From Arthrobacter sp. YN (GTDB taxonomy: Bacteria > Actinomycetota > Actinomycetes > Actinomycetales > Micrococcaceae): a DNA stretch of 64,000 bases. Every line of letters begins with the position of its first letter. The first letter of the stretch is position 1. Of the stretch, positions 51,437-59,583 are shown piece after piece. The stretch lies in the NCBI RefSeq assembly GCF_002224285.1, contig NZ_CP022436.1:3844001-3908000 (forward strand). The letters are read 5' to 3'. The position numbers and the translations under genes are program-made. The notes under the pieces are model-generated. The model ran no database searches. It saw only the letters and a program-made list of their open reading frames with translations, and was not told the DNA's origin.

Positions 51437-52537
51437 TTAGGCAGTGTGGAGCGCCGTGGTGTCGCCCTTCATAATTGCCGAAACCTCTGGATCCTCCCAG
51501 GTTATGGGCGCGTAAATCTCCCCCAGTTGCTGGATCAGCTCAACACATTCTGCGACATCAGCCTCAGGGACGCGCTTGAGTTTGTGGATAAACCAGTGCT
51601 TCATGAAGGTCTGGGCGCGGCCAGCCTTATAGTCCGGCATCAGCCCGACTTCCTCGAGCCATGCGGCGCGAGCCGTCTCCAACGGCAGATACTTGCGGTA
51701 GAACCGGGGTCCGAGGGTATTCACCACGGAGTTCTCCACCGCACCGTAATAGATGTGGATCGGGACTTCGAGAACGTCGATCCTGCGGGCGTAATGTACC
51801 AACTGCTGGAAGAAGAATGAATCCTGTCCAAGCGCTCCCACGGGCTGCTCAAGATGAAGATTCTTCAACCACGTGGAATTGAGCACGGCAGCCTGGATGC
51901 TCATCGGATAGAAGTCCAGACGACTGAGAAGGCTGTCCGGAACACCGTCACCGGCTTCGGGCAAGACGTCCAAGTTGCGGCCAAGTTTTCGAGAGTTGTG
52001 GAAAGTTCTGATGCCGTCCGAGTATCTGAGCATGTCACCCAAGGCCATGTCCAAGGATTCATCAACGGCGAGTTGCACCAACTGTGCATAACCGTCGTTG
52101 ATTGCTTCGTTGTCTGGATCCAAATAAGTCACCCATGGTGCTGTTGCAAGCTCCAGCCCCTTATTTCGTGGCCTGGAAGCGCTACCCGAGCCAGTGCCCC
52201 CAAACTTGAAAACAGAAATCTGGCTGTGGCGTTCCGCCAGCTCGTCAAGTATTTGATGAGTGCGCAGATCCGTAGAACCATCGTCAACCAGGATGATCTC
52301 CATCTGGGCGAAAAGTGACGATCGCTCGAGGGACCTGATGCACTTATTCAGAAGGAACGGGCCGTTGTTATGAACTGGCACAATGACGGAAAGAAGGGCT
52401 TCGAAGGGGCCTCGGCTGACTCCGATATTGACAAGGAATCTGTACGCATTCCGATGCCCAGAGGATCGAGCACGTAGCCGTTGCCTTGAACGCGACCACC
52501 TTGGCGATACGCTTCGCCGGCAGCAGAGTCGAGCCAA
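51437..52537 (-). CDS. GT2 glycosyltransferase domain, separated from the preceding gene by a frameshift
   Basis: The open frame runs from a TTG at 52537 but meaningful homology starts only at about 52396 with LLSVIVPVHNNGPFLLNKCI. Then come EIILVDDGSTD (the GT-A DDGS motif) and ATAPWVTYLDPDNEAIND, which holds the DxD-type acceptor. The first 45 residues are Arg/Ser-rich antisense-like sequence and no start codon lies near the domain. Adding one C to the CCC run (minus strand, 52396-52398) joins it in frame to the 52348-54099 gene. It is most likely the third domain of one long glycosyltransferase. Confidence 0.7.
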   Translation of the reverse strand: MARLCCRRSVSPRWSRSRQRLRARSSGHRNAYRFLVNIGVSRGPFEALLSVIVPVHNNGPFLLNKCIRSLERSSLFAQMEIILVDDGSTDLRTHQILDELAERHSQISVFKFGGTGSGSASRPRNKGLELATAPWVTYLDPDNEAINDGYAQLVQLAVDESLDMALGDMLRYSDGIRTFHNSRKLGRNLDVLPEAGDGVPDSLLSRLDFYPMSIQAAVLNSTWLKNLHLEQPVGALGQDSFFFQQLVHYARRIDVLEVPIHIYYGAVENSVVNTLGPRFYRKYLPLETARAAWLEEVGLMPDYKAGRAQTFMKHWFIHKLKRVPEADVAECVELIQQLGEIYAPITWEDPEVSAIMKGDTTALHTA

Positions 52538-54099
52538 AGGGCACCCGCTGAAGGTTCTGGCAAGGCGGAGAAGGACTCATGCTCGGGCATTGGGGCTGTG
52601 TCCGTACCGACATTCGGCAGTGACTTCGTGACGAAATCAGCATCAGCATACTTGAACGCGTTGACCAGATCCTCAACGTACGTGGGAGCATATCTGAACC
52701 GATCCGAAACGGGTATGGCGATGTCGAACTCCTTGTAACGCCGGCGCAACTGTTCCGGGCTCACGGTTTCGACTCCGCGGACAGTCTGCTCCTGTATAAC
52801 ACGCTGAAGTCCCTCGGAGGGTGCCTCCATGACCGCACACACCCTCGCCGGAGAAGCCCCCGCTGCCAGGCCTGCAGCCTCCAAAATCTCTGCCATGCGA
52901 TCGTGGGCAAGGTGGTCCGTGTAAGCCCTCCTGAGGCCTTCCATTTGGACTTCATAGAGGTTGGTCTGAGACATTCCGTCCAGAACGTCACGGACATCTG
53001 ACGTAGTCTGCGCCGTCAGTACGTTAGGGAACCTATTATTGACGCCTACGTTGTAGTTCGACAGCACCATCGACCCCATGGCCTGAAGTTCAACAACCCG
53101 GTTGGCGTACATCGAAGCACTGGATATCACGGAGTTCAAGTTAATATTGAAGTCGGATATTCGCTGGAGCTTCAAAAGCAGATCATGTTCGACAGTGGGT
53201 ACCACATGCTGGAGGTATTCCTCCGGGAAAAAGTACCGGCTGTTTTCCAGCGACCAGTTGCGGTCAATGATCACAAGGTTCCGTGACGATTCGAGGACGC
53301 CATCGAAGATGGCTTTCGCTCCCGATCGGCGTGCGGGATACCGCTGTGTGTGCCATGAGCCAGCGAACAACACATCCGGGAGACGATGTCTGCGTGAGTA
53401 CACAGGTGAGTGGTGATAGGGATTTACCCCAAAGCTCAACACACCAATGGATGCCGCATCAGGGCAATCCCGAGTGTAGTCCGGGACGCTTTCTGCTGCA
53501 CAAGTGAAAACATGGTCGGCGGCCTTGGCAATGCTAAGGAATTGGCTGTAGTTGGGAGGGTCCTCTTTGGAATAGAAGGCAACTGGCGTCCCTTTGGCTC
53601 TGAAGTATGGGACTACCTCTTCAAGAAGAAATTTCCTCTTCTTTGACTCCGGAGTTGCAAGCCCTTTCCATTCACCGCTAAGTCCACGCCAGGTACTCGC
53701 TATGAGCAACAGCCCGGCATCAGCAGCTATGTCCTGATAGTTTGCAGGAGTGACGTAGCTGAGACGAGCGGTTGAGTCGAAACTCTTGTAAAGAAACTCA
53801 TCGGCAATAATGGCAACGTCAACCGCATGGGGCCTGAGGCTTCTCGAACCCAGCGTTTCGGGAATGTCTTCCAGGATAGGACGGAGATCCTCAATATAGC
53901 CCTCGATGTGTGACGCATTCCGCCGGGCCAGATACTTCCGTTTTGTGTTCGACGGCAAAACGGGCTTGCCGGCGAGTACTGAATCCACATAGTACTTTGA
54001 GGTGTAAAAACCCTGCCGTGAGTCCGACGCTGCTTGGCAGTATTCGAGTTCTTCCAAACGCTTCTTAGACCGCCATAGGCGGTTCTCCGCGTCACCCAT
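52348..54099 (-). CDS. CgeB-like glycosyltransferase, 3' part frameshifted
   Basis: The open frame gives 583 residues. The central GT-B-like region has GTPVAFYSKEDPPNYSQFLSIAKAADHVFTCA, DVLFAGSWHTQRYPARR, FNINLNSVISSASMYANRVVELQAMGSMVLSNYN, the pattern of CgeB-type (spore-maturation-like) glycosyltransferases. A partial GT-A-like segment follows (EFDIAIPVSDRFRYAPTYVEDLVNAFKYADADFVTKS). The last 30 residues are probably the wrong frame (see the GT2 entry). The start codon overlaps the stop of the coiled-coil gene (TGATG). It is related to the gene at 55792-57696. Sugar and linkage unknown. Confidence 0.75.
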   Translation of the reverse strand: MGDAENRLWRSKKRLEELEYCQAASDSRQGFYTSKYYVDSVLAGKPVLPSNTKRKYLARRNASHIEGYIEDLRPILEDIPETLGSRSLRPHAVDVAIIADEFLYKSFDSTARLSYVTPANYQDIAADAGLLLIASTWRGLSGEWKGLATPESKKRKFLLEEVVPYFRAKGTPVAFYSKEDPPNYSQFLSIAKAADHVFTCAAESVPDYTRDCPDAASIGVLSFGVNPYHHSPVYSRRHRLPDVLFAGSWHTQRYPARRSGAKAIFDGVLESSRNLVIIDRNWSLENSRYFFPEEYLQHVVPTVEHDLLLKLQRISDFNINLNSVISSASMYANRVVELQAMGSMVLSNYNVGVNNRFPNVLTAQTTSDVRDVLDGMSQTNLYEVQMEGLRRAYTDHLAHDRMAEILEAAGLAAGASPARVCAVMEAPSEGLQRVIQEQTVRGVETVSPEQLRRRYKEFDIAIPVSDRFRYAPTYVEDLVNAFKYADADFVTKSLPNVGTDTAPMPEHESFSALPEPSAGALWLDSAAGEAYRQGGRVQGNGYVLDPLGIGMRTDSLSISESAEAPSKPFFPSLCQFITTARSF

Positions 54100-54437
54100 C
54101 AGGCTTTTCCCCGTCCTTGGCGCCTGCGTAGGCGCCAGTACTTCAGTTGCAGCGCACCGAGCGCCGAATTGGACAATGCTGCGAGCTTCTTGTCGCGCTC
54201 GGCCAGTTCCCTCTGGATGTCAGCATATTTCTCGCGGTACATGTCCAGTTTAAGGCGGGCCGTGAAAAGCTCCTGGCTGAACTTCCGCCTTTCGGCTACC
54301 ACAGAGGCCATCTCCACTTCCCGCTGGTATGCGTCGCGCAATTCAGCCTGCAGTTTTTCGATCTGGACATTGTGGGCAAGCGCCGCACGGCTAATGCCCT
54401 GCCGAATATGCTCGACGTCCCCTTTGTTGCGGTCCAT
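54099..54437 (-). CDS. Coiled-coil protein
   Basis: 112 residues, almost entirely helical with heptad-like spacing (IEKLQAELRDAYQREVEMASVVAERRKF; YREKYADIQRELAERDKKLAAL) and a very basic C-terminus (LRRRQGRGK). It lies between wecC and the CgeB-like gene and is translationally coupled to the latter (TGATG). A scaffold or length-control role for the glycosyltransferases is possible, but not shown. Confidence 0.7.
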   Translation of the reverse strand: MDRNKGDVEHIRQGISRAALAHNVQIEKLQAELRDAYQREVEMASVVAERRKFSQELFTARLKLDMYREKYADIQRELAERDKKLAALSNSALGALQLKYWRLRRRQGRGKA

Positions 54438-54475
54438 GAAGTAGCGAATCCTCCTCTGTGGTAACCGAAGTGCCG

Positions 54476-55774
54476 TTAGTTGGCGGCGTGGGCTACGGTG
54501 GCAGCCGCTACAGCGTTGGCATCCGGTCCCCAGATGCCGCGGGAGTCGATTACCGTCTTGCCTGCATATGCCGACGGAGAGATGGACTTGAATTCGTCGT
54601 GGTCCACCAAAACCACAATGACATCAGCCTTGGAAATGGCTTCTTCCGTGCTCACAAGCTCCACATTGGAACGGTCCCGAAGGGCAGCGGGAAGTGCCTC
54701 GACGTGCGGCTCCACTACCAGGAGTCTTGCCGTCGGAAGCTGCTCAGCCAGTTCAGCTGTGATGCCAATGGACGGCGACTCGCGCAGGTCATCGATGTTC
54801 GCCTTGAACGCCAGACCGAGCGTGGCGATAACGGGTGCGGCTCCGACTGCCTCAGCAGCCTTGCGCGCCTTGGCAACAACCCATTCCGGCTTGGAGTCGT
54901 TGGTAATGCGGGCTTGGCGGATGAGCTGAGCTTCCTCCGGAGCGGCGGCCACAATAAACCACGGGTCCACAGCAATGCAGTGGCCCCCAACACCTGGACC
55001 TGGCTGCAGGATGTTAACCCTCGGGTGGTGGTTGGCCAACCGGATCAATTCCCACACGTCGATGCCGAGTTTGTCGCTGATGATGGAGAGTTCATTTGCG
55101 AAAGCAATGTTGACATCGCGGTACGAGTTCTCAACGAGCTTCGCCATTTCAGCCGTCACGTCATCGGTGACCAGAATTTCCCCTTGGCAGAACACTGCGT
55201 AGAGGTCTTTTGCCAGTTCCGCGGCTGCGGGCGTAATGCCACCCACAATTCGGTCATTGGTGACGAGTTCGATCATTACGCGGCCGGGCAGAACCCGCTC
55301 AGGGCAATGAGCAAAATGAATAACCGGTGCACCATTGGCACCGTCAAGCGAGAGGTCAGGCCTCAGAGCGAGAATGTAATCAGCCATTTGCCGCGTGGCG
55401 CGTGGGGGTGAAGTCGACTCGAGAATAACGAGTTCGTCGCCTTTGAGCTGAGGCGCGATTCCGCGGGCAGCTGCCTCAATGTAGCTCAAGTCGGCAGAGT
55501 GGTCGTCACGGAACGGCGTGGGTACAGCCACGATGTAGGCCTCGGCAGACGGAGTTTCCGTTGTCGCCTTGAGATGCCCCTGGCTTACGGCACCGGCCAC
55601 GTGGACACCCAGGTCGGGCTCCACGAACGGGACCTCGCCTCGATTTACTGCATCGACCGTGTTTTGGTTCACGTCGATGCCTACGACGTTGATCCCATTG
55701 GTCGCGAGGATGGCGGCAGTCGGAAGCCCGATATATCCAAGGCCAACAACAGCTACTGTTTTGATGTTCGTCAT
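54476..55774 (-). CDS. wecC: UDP-N-acetyl-D-mannosamine dehydrogenase
   Basis: 432 residues, full length for the UDP-sugar dehydrogenase family. The NAD-binding motif is VAVVGLGYIGLPTAA, then VAVPTPFRDDHSADLSYIEAAA and ESTSPPRATRQM. CPERVLPGRVMIELVTNDRIVGG is characteristic of WecC. GPGVGGHCIAVDPWF holds the catalytic Cys. FKANIDDLRESPS is the C-terminal domain start. It oxidises UDP-ManNAc to UDP-ManNAcA. AAGGGGA precedes the ATG. WecB is encoded in the convergent block. Confidence 0.94.
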   Translation of the reverse strand: MTNIKTVAVVGLGYIGLPTAAILATNGINVVGIDVNQNTVDAVNRGEVPFVEPDLGVHVAGAVSQGHLKATTETPSAEAYIVAVPTPFRDDHSADLSYIEAAARGIAPQLKGDELVILESTSPPRATRQMADYILALRPDLSLDGANGAPVIHFAHCPERVLPGRVMIELVTNDRIVGGITPAAAELAKDLYAVFCQGEILVTDDVTAEMAKLVENSYRDVNIAFANELSIISDKLGIDVWELIRLANHHPRVNILQPGPGVGGHCIAVDPWFIVAAAPEEAQLIRQARITNDSKPEWVVAKARKAAEAVGAAPVIATLGLAFKANIDDLRESPSIGITAELAEQLPTARLLVVEPHVEALPAALRDRSNVELVSTEEAISKADVIVVLVDHDEFKSISPSAYAGKTVIDSRGIWGPDANAVAAATVAHAAN

Positions 55775-55791
55775 TTACTTCCCCTTTTTAG

Positions 55792-57696
55792 TTAAACAGT
55801 GATGTGTTCTTTGGGATCTCCAAAGAACCTGATTTCGCCGGACGCGGCCAGTTCCTCATCTGAGACATCCCAAGTATGACCGTCGCCCTGCCGGATCTGG
55901 CAGAAGTTGAATCTGTCGGCAGAATAGATGAAGCCACCCGCCGTGGTGACGGCTTTTAGGAAGCCTGTATCTTCTCCACGGTTAACAGCTTCAAAAGGAT
56001 TGGATTCAAAGACTTCACGTCGTGCCGTGATAGTCGGTCCAACCACAAAGCGGGTTAGACGATGTTCCATATGGGCGATACGGAGCGCCGTCGCCTTTGT
56101 CGACACGAAGTGCATGTAGTGCGCTTGCTTTCCCACCACGTCTGCCTTCGAGTAATCAAGTGCATGAAGGAGGTCCACAAGATATTGCGGACCATAGTAG
56201 TCGTCGTCATCCATCTTTGTGAGAACTTCACTCGAAGACGCGGCGACACACTGGTTCAGGCATTCACCCAACGTCAAGTCTCTGGACGCAGTCAGAAGCT
56301 TGAAGCGCTGAACCCCGTGCTTTGCGGCCAAATCCTCGACATGGTCCATGGCTACTTCGAATCCGTGCGTTAGAAGTACCAACTCAACATCAACGTCCGA
56401 TTGACTACCGATGGTCGCGAACACATTCTCCAGCTGATGTGGTCGAATGGTCGGCACGAGTGCACTGACTGTTGGCAGCTGGACCGGTCGCAACAGCTCC
56501 GGGAGAACTGATGCGACTATTGTTTCCGCCCTGTGGGCGTAGGTGTGCTCGCTCCAGATCCGTCGTTGGCCCCTGTGAACTACTCGGTCATTGAGTTCGG
56601 AGCTGCGCGCCAACATCCTGATCTGATGTTCACCTTGCTCCTGCGAACCCGCTACGAAGACTTCATCCGGCTCAAAGAAGTGACCGATGGCGGAGCTCGG
56701 TGTTGAGACGATGGGCGTCCCCGAAGCGGTGATCTCAAAAATCCGTCTCGCGCACATGCTGGGCGAGCCGACAACGGAATTGACGTTAAGAAATACCTTG
56801 TACGCCCTGTATGCGGTCAACATTTTTGCGTAATCCAGACTCCCGACCACATTCTCATTGAACGGTACTGGGAACTGGTAACTGGAATCTCCACCGAGTT
56901 GACGCGAAAAGATGTCCAGCCTTGGCCCTGACTTAGAGGATGCATCCCTCGCTGCATTAAGAAGTAGATCCATTTGCTGGCGGCGTTCTGGGTATTTATG
57001 AGCAAAGTACATCCCCGCGAAGGCCACCCCTCGTGAGTGACGTCCTTCTCCGATACGAATCGGATTATGGATTGCCGGCTGCGCAGCAAACGGCAGCGGA
57101 GCTATGCGGTCGTGGCCCAAGTCCCTCTGATAGGAGGGAATACGGTCTGAATCACTCGTGAAAACCATGTCGAACTCACGAGCCGCAGGCAGGAAGTCAT
57201 CGTAGTGAGGCGGATCCTCTTTGTTCCAAAAGACCGTTGGGATCTGACGCGCCCGGCACCAGGCAACCAATTCCAAGAACTCGGGCTTTGGTCCGGATGT
57301 GCCCATGAGCTGGTACTTCCAGGAGCCTTGGTTGCCGTTCCAGGCTGACTCTACGAACAAGAAATCGATTGACGTTGCCGCCAGTTGCTCCTGCCACGAG
57401 TCTTTTCGAAGATGCAGCAGGTTCCATTCAAAGGAGTAGGCAGCACTCGAAAAGTCATCCAGAATCACGCCAACTGTAAGGTCCTGGCGCCGGGGATCAC
57501 GATCAGGGACGCGATAGGGCCCAAACGCCACCAGGTTGCCCGGCTCTGAGATTGAACCAGCCCGAGTCTTGCTCTTGCCGCGAGAACTGTTGATTCGCTT
57601 CTCGACTTTTCGTCTCCTGCGCCACTCCAGGAGCTGGTTTAGTCCTCCCTGCCGGAAATGCCATGCAGCTTTGCGCATGTCCTCTATCACTAGCAT
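55792..57696 (-). CDS. Two-domain glycosyltransferase (CgeB-like plus GT2)
   Basis: 634 residues. N-terminal part: VGVILDDFSSAAYSFEWNLLHL, IPTVFWNKEDPPHYDDFLPAAREFDMVF, FLNVNSVVGSPSMCARRIFEITASGTPIV, typical of CgeB-like GT-B enzymes. C-terminal part (about 420-634): SALVPTIRPHQLENVFATIGSQ, VLTKMDDDDYYGPQYLVDLL (GT2 DDD motif) and NRGEDTGFLKAV. The ATG at 57696 is one base after the stop of the ABC ATPase gene and has GGAAGGA eight bases upstream. Such bifunctional enzymes often build a repeating disaccharide or a linker (inference). Confidence 0.87.
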   Translation of the reverse strand: MLVIEDMRKAAWHFRQGGLNQLLEWRRRRKVEKRINSSRGKSKTRAGSISEPGNLVAFGPYRVPDRDPRRQDLTVGVILDDFSSAAYSFEWNLLHLRKDSWQEQLAATSIDFLFVESAWNGNQGSWKYQLMGTSGPKPEFLELVAWCRARQIPTVFWNKEDPPHYDDFLPAAREFDMVFTSDSDRIPSYQRDLGHDRIAPLPFAAQPAIHNPIRIGEGRHSRGVAFAGMYFAHKYPERRQQMDLLLNAARDASSKSGPRLDIFSRQLGGDSSYQFPVPFNENVVGSLDYAKMLTAYRAYKVFLNVNSVVGSPSMCARRIFEITASGTPIVSTPSSAIGHFFEPDEVFVAGSQEQGEHQIRMLARSSELNDRVVHRGQRRIWSEHTYAHRAETIVASVLPELLRPVQLPTVSALVPTIRPHQLENVFATIGSQSDVDVELVLLTHGFEVAMDHVEDLAAKHGVQRFKLLTASRDLTLGECLNQCVAASSSEVLTKMDDDDYYGPQYLVDLLHALDYSKADVVGKQAHYMHFVSTKATALRIAHMEHRLTRFVVGPTITARREVFESNPFEAVNRGEDTGFLKAVTTAGGFIYSADRFNFCQIRQGDGHTWDVSDEELAASGEIRFFGDPKEHITV

Positions 57697-57697
57697 G

Positions 57698-58591
57698 TCA
57701 GCGTCCTTCCATACGACGCCCGCTGGCTCGTTCGAGCACACGTGTAGCGACAAGGTTTGCACGGGCTTCATCCTTGATACCTGCGGCTGTGAGGTTGTTC
57801 CCACGGGATAGGTTGGATGAGAAGTCTTTGTAAGTAGCTGTCACGTCTTCAGCGGGTCCATCCATGATGAGCTCGCCCTTATCCAGCCAGATCACCCTGC
57901 TGCACATGTCCCGAATGGTATCCAGACCATGACTGACGATGAAGACGCAACCCGCTTGGGCCCGCAGCTCATCCATGCGCGCTTTACTTCGGTTGTTGAA
58001 CTGCGCGTCGCCAGTGTTCAGCGCTTCATCGACCAGGAGGATCTCCGGATTAACAGATGCTGCAATAGCAAAGCGCAGTCTGGACGCCATGCCTGAAGAG
58101 TACGTTTTCATTGGCAGGAAGATGGCGGAATCCAAACCTGAGACTTCGACGATATTGTCGAAGCGAGCATCGATCTGCTCCCTGGTCATACCCATAGCGA
58201 GGCAGCCCAGAACGACGTTTTGATCGCCGGAAAGTTCAGGGACCAGTGCGGCATTGACACCAAGGAGAACGGGAGTGCTTGAAGCGTAGACAGCGCCGTC
58301 GGTAGGCGCCACCTGGCCGCTGATCAACTTCATCATTGTGCTTTTTCCAGAACCATTCCGCCCGATGATGCCGACAGACTCGCCCCTTTCCACGACCAAA
58401 GAGATCTCTTTGAGCGCAGAAACGGTGACCAAGTTCGGCCGCTCAAGCAGGCTTGTAATTCTTCCCCTGATTCCCCGTCTGCTGGACGTGCTGCGTCCAT
58501 CAGAAGATGGCACCCGATAAGTCATCCGGACCTTGTCTATCACTACGCATGGAGGACCGTCCAGAAATGCAGTTGAATCAATCGCGCCCAT
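57698..58591 (-). CDS. Polysaccharide ABC exporter ATPase (Wzt/TagH type)
   Basis: 297 residues. Walker A is GIIGRNGSGKST (about 105-116); the signature region is YSSGMASRLRFAIAASVNP; Walker B is EILLVDEALNTGD; the H-loop is FIVSHG. The N-terminus contains MTYRVPSSDGRSTSSRRG, an insertion typical of TagH/KpsT-type ATPases. There is no C-terminal carbohydrate-binding domain as in long Wzt proteins. GGAGGAG precedes the ATG at 58591, which overlaps the permease gene by 14 bases. It powers export of the finished glycan. Confidence 0.9.
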   Translation of the reverse strand: MGAIDSTAFLDGPPCVVIDKVRMTYRVPSSDGRSTSSRRGIRGRITSLLERPNLVTVSALKEISLVVERGESVGIIGRNGSGKSTMMKLISGQVAPTDGAVYASSTPVLLGVNAALVPELSGDQNVVLGCLAMGMTREQIDARFDNIVEVSGLDSAIFLPMKTYSSGMASRLRFAIAASVNPEILLVDEALNTGDAQFNNRSKARMDELRAQAGCVFIVSHGLDTIRDMCSRVIWLDKGELIMDGPAEDVTATYKDFSSNLSRGNNLTAAGIKDEARANLVATRVLERASGRRMEGR

Positions 58592-59465
58592 AAGTCTCCT
58601 CCCCTTGCCAGAAGAATACGAAGCCAACCAAGAGTGCCCCCAGTGCGACGACACCCAGAGTTGCCCATGACTCCCAAGAAGGCACACGGTCGTAAAGGAC
58701 GCTGCTGCGAACGATGTCAATGACGTTGAAGAGCGGATTGAACTTCATCACGGCGAGAATCGTCGGATCGGACACGAATCGTTCGTAGGAGTAGAAGACA
58801 GCCGAACCGTACATCCAGGCACGAATAGCGAACGGAAGGAGGTGCGTAACGTCATGCACCTTCGAAATAACGCGTGCAAGTATCAGGCCGATCCCAAGAT
58901 TGAAGATTCCCTGAAGAATCACTGCGGGAATGGTGAGAAGCCAGAGAACGCTGACCTTCTCGGCGGGCGGCACTATGACTATGAGAAGAAGCATGCCCAA
59001 GATCAAGGGCACGGCTGAGAGCATCTCACGCATGTTGGCACCCAAAGGCAGGGCTGCCCGTGGAAAGTTGAATGCTTGGACGACAGACTTGCCGTTGCGT
59101 ATTGATCGCGCACCTGATGTGATCGCGCCAGAACTGAACTGGAAAAGGAAGATTCCAACCACTAAGTAACCGACGAAGTTATCGATGCCGTGGCTGGTCT
59201 GCAGCAACAATCCGAACACGAAGTAATACGTCAGTCCGTTAAAAACGGGATTCAACAGTAGCCACGCGCTACCTAGCCGGTCTTTTCGCGTTCCACTCTG
59301 CACGCGAGCCCGGGCATCGTAGAAAATAAACTGACGGTAGTCCCATAATTGGACCAGGTAGTCCAGAAACCCCGGACGGGACCCCACCCGGGAGAGCTTC
59401 CTGATATCCACCGACAACGGCTGTATTGCCGCCGGCGGTGGAAGCTTAGCCTTCTTTGCCGACAC
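58578..59465 (-). CDS. Polysaccharide ABC exporter permease (Wzm/TagG type)
   Basis: 295 residues with six membrane helices of the ABC-2 type. Characteristic parts are the amphipathic N-terminal LWDYRQFIFYDARARVQSGTRKDRLGSAWLLLNPV, then NGKSVVQAFNFPRAALPLG and the C-terminal FNPLFNVIDIVRSSVL. A GTG start is used. It forms the transmembrane half of the exporter with the following ATPase. The 118-bp gap before it holds no gene. Confidence 0.92.
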   Translation of the reverse strand: MSAKKAKLPPPAAIQPLSVDIRKLSRVGSRPGFLDYLVQLWDYRQFIFYDARARVQSGTRKDRLGSAWLLLNPVFNGLTYYFVFGLLLQTSHGIDNFVGYLVVGIFLFQFSSGAITSGARSIRNGKSVVQAFNFPRAALPLGANMREMLSAVPLILGMLLLIVIVPPAEKVSVLWLLTIPAVILQGIFNLGIGLILARVISKVHDVTHLLPFAIRAWMYGSAVFYSYERFVSDPTILAVMKFNPLFNVIDIVRSSVLYDRVPSWESWATLGVVALGALLVGFVFFWQGEETYGRD

Positions 59466-59583
59466 TAAATGGGTCTCCTAGATCGTTTCGAACACACGGT
59501 GTCGCAAGCTCCAGCCAACTGAACCAGTACGTCGTTGTGGGTGCCATCAGGCACCGCAGGCGTCGCCATGTTGTCCCCTGACA

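Noticed and set aside
51210..51440. 76-codon rightward open frame at the convergence point
   Set aside because: No recognisable family or ribosome site; amino-acid composition (Arg/Ser/Gln) is typical of non-coding high-GC frames.
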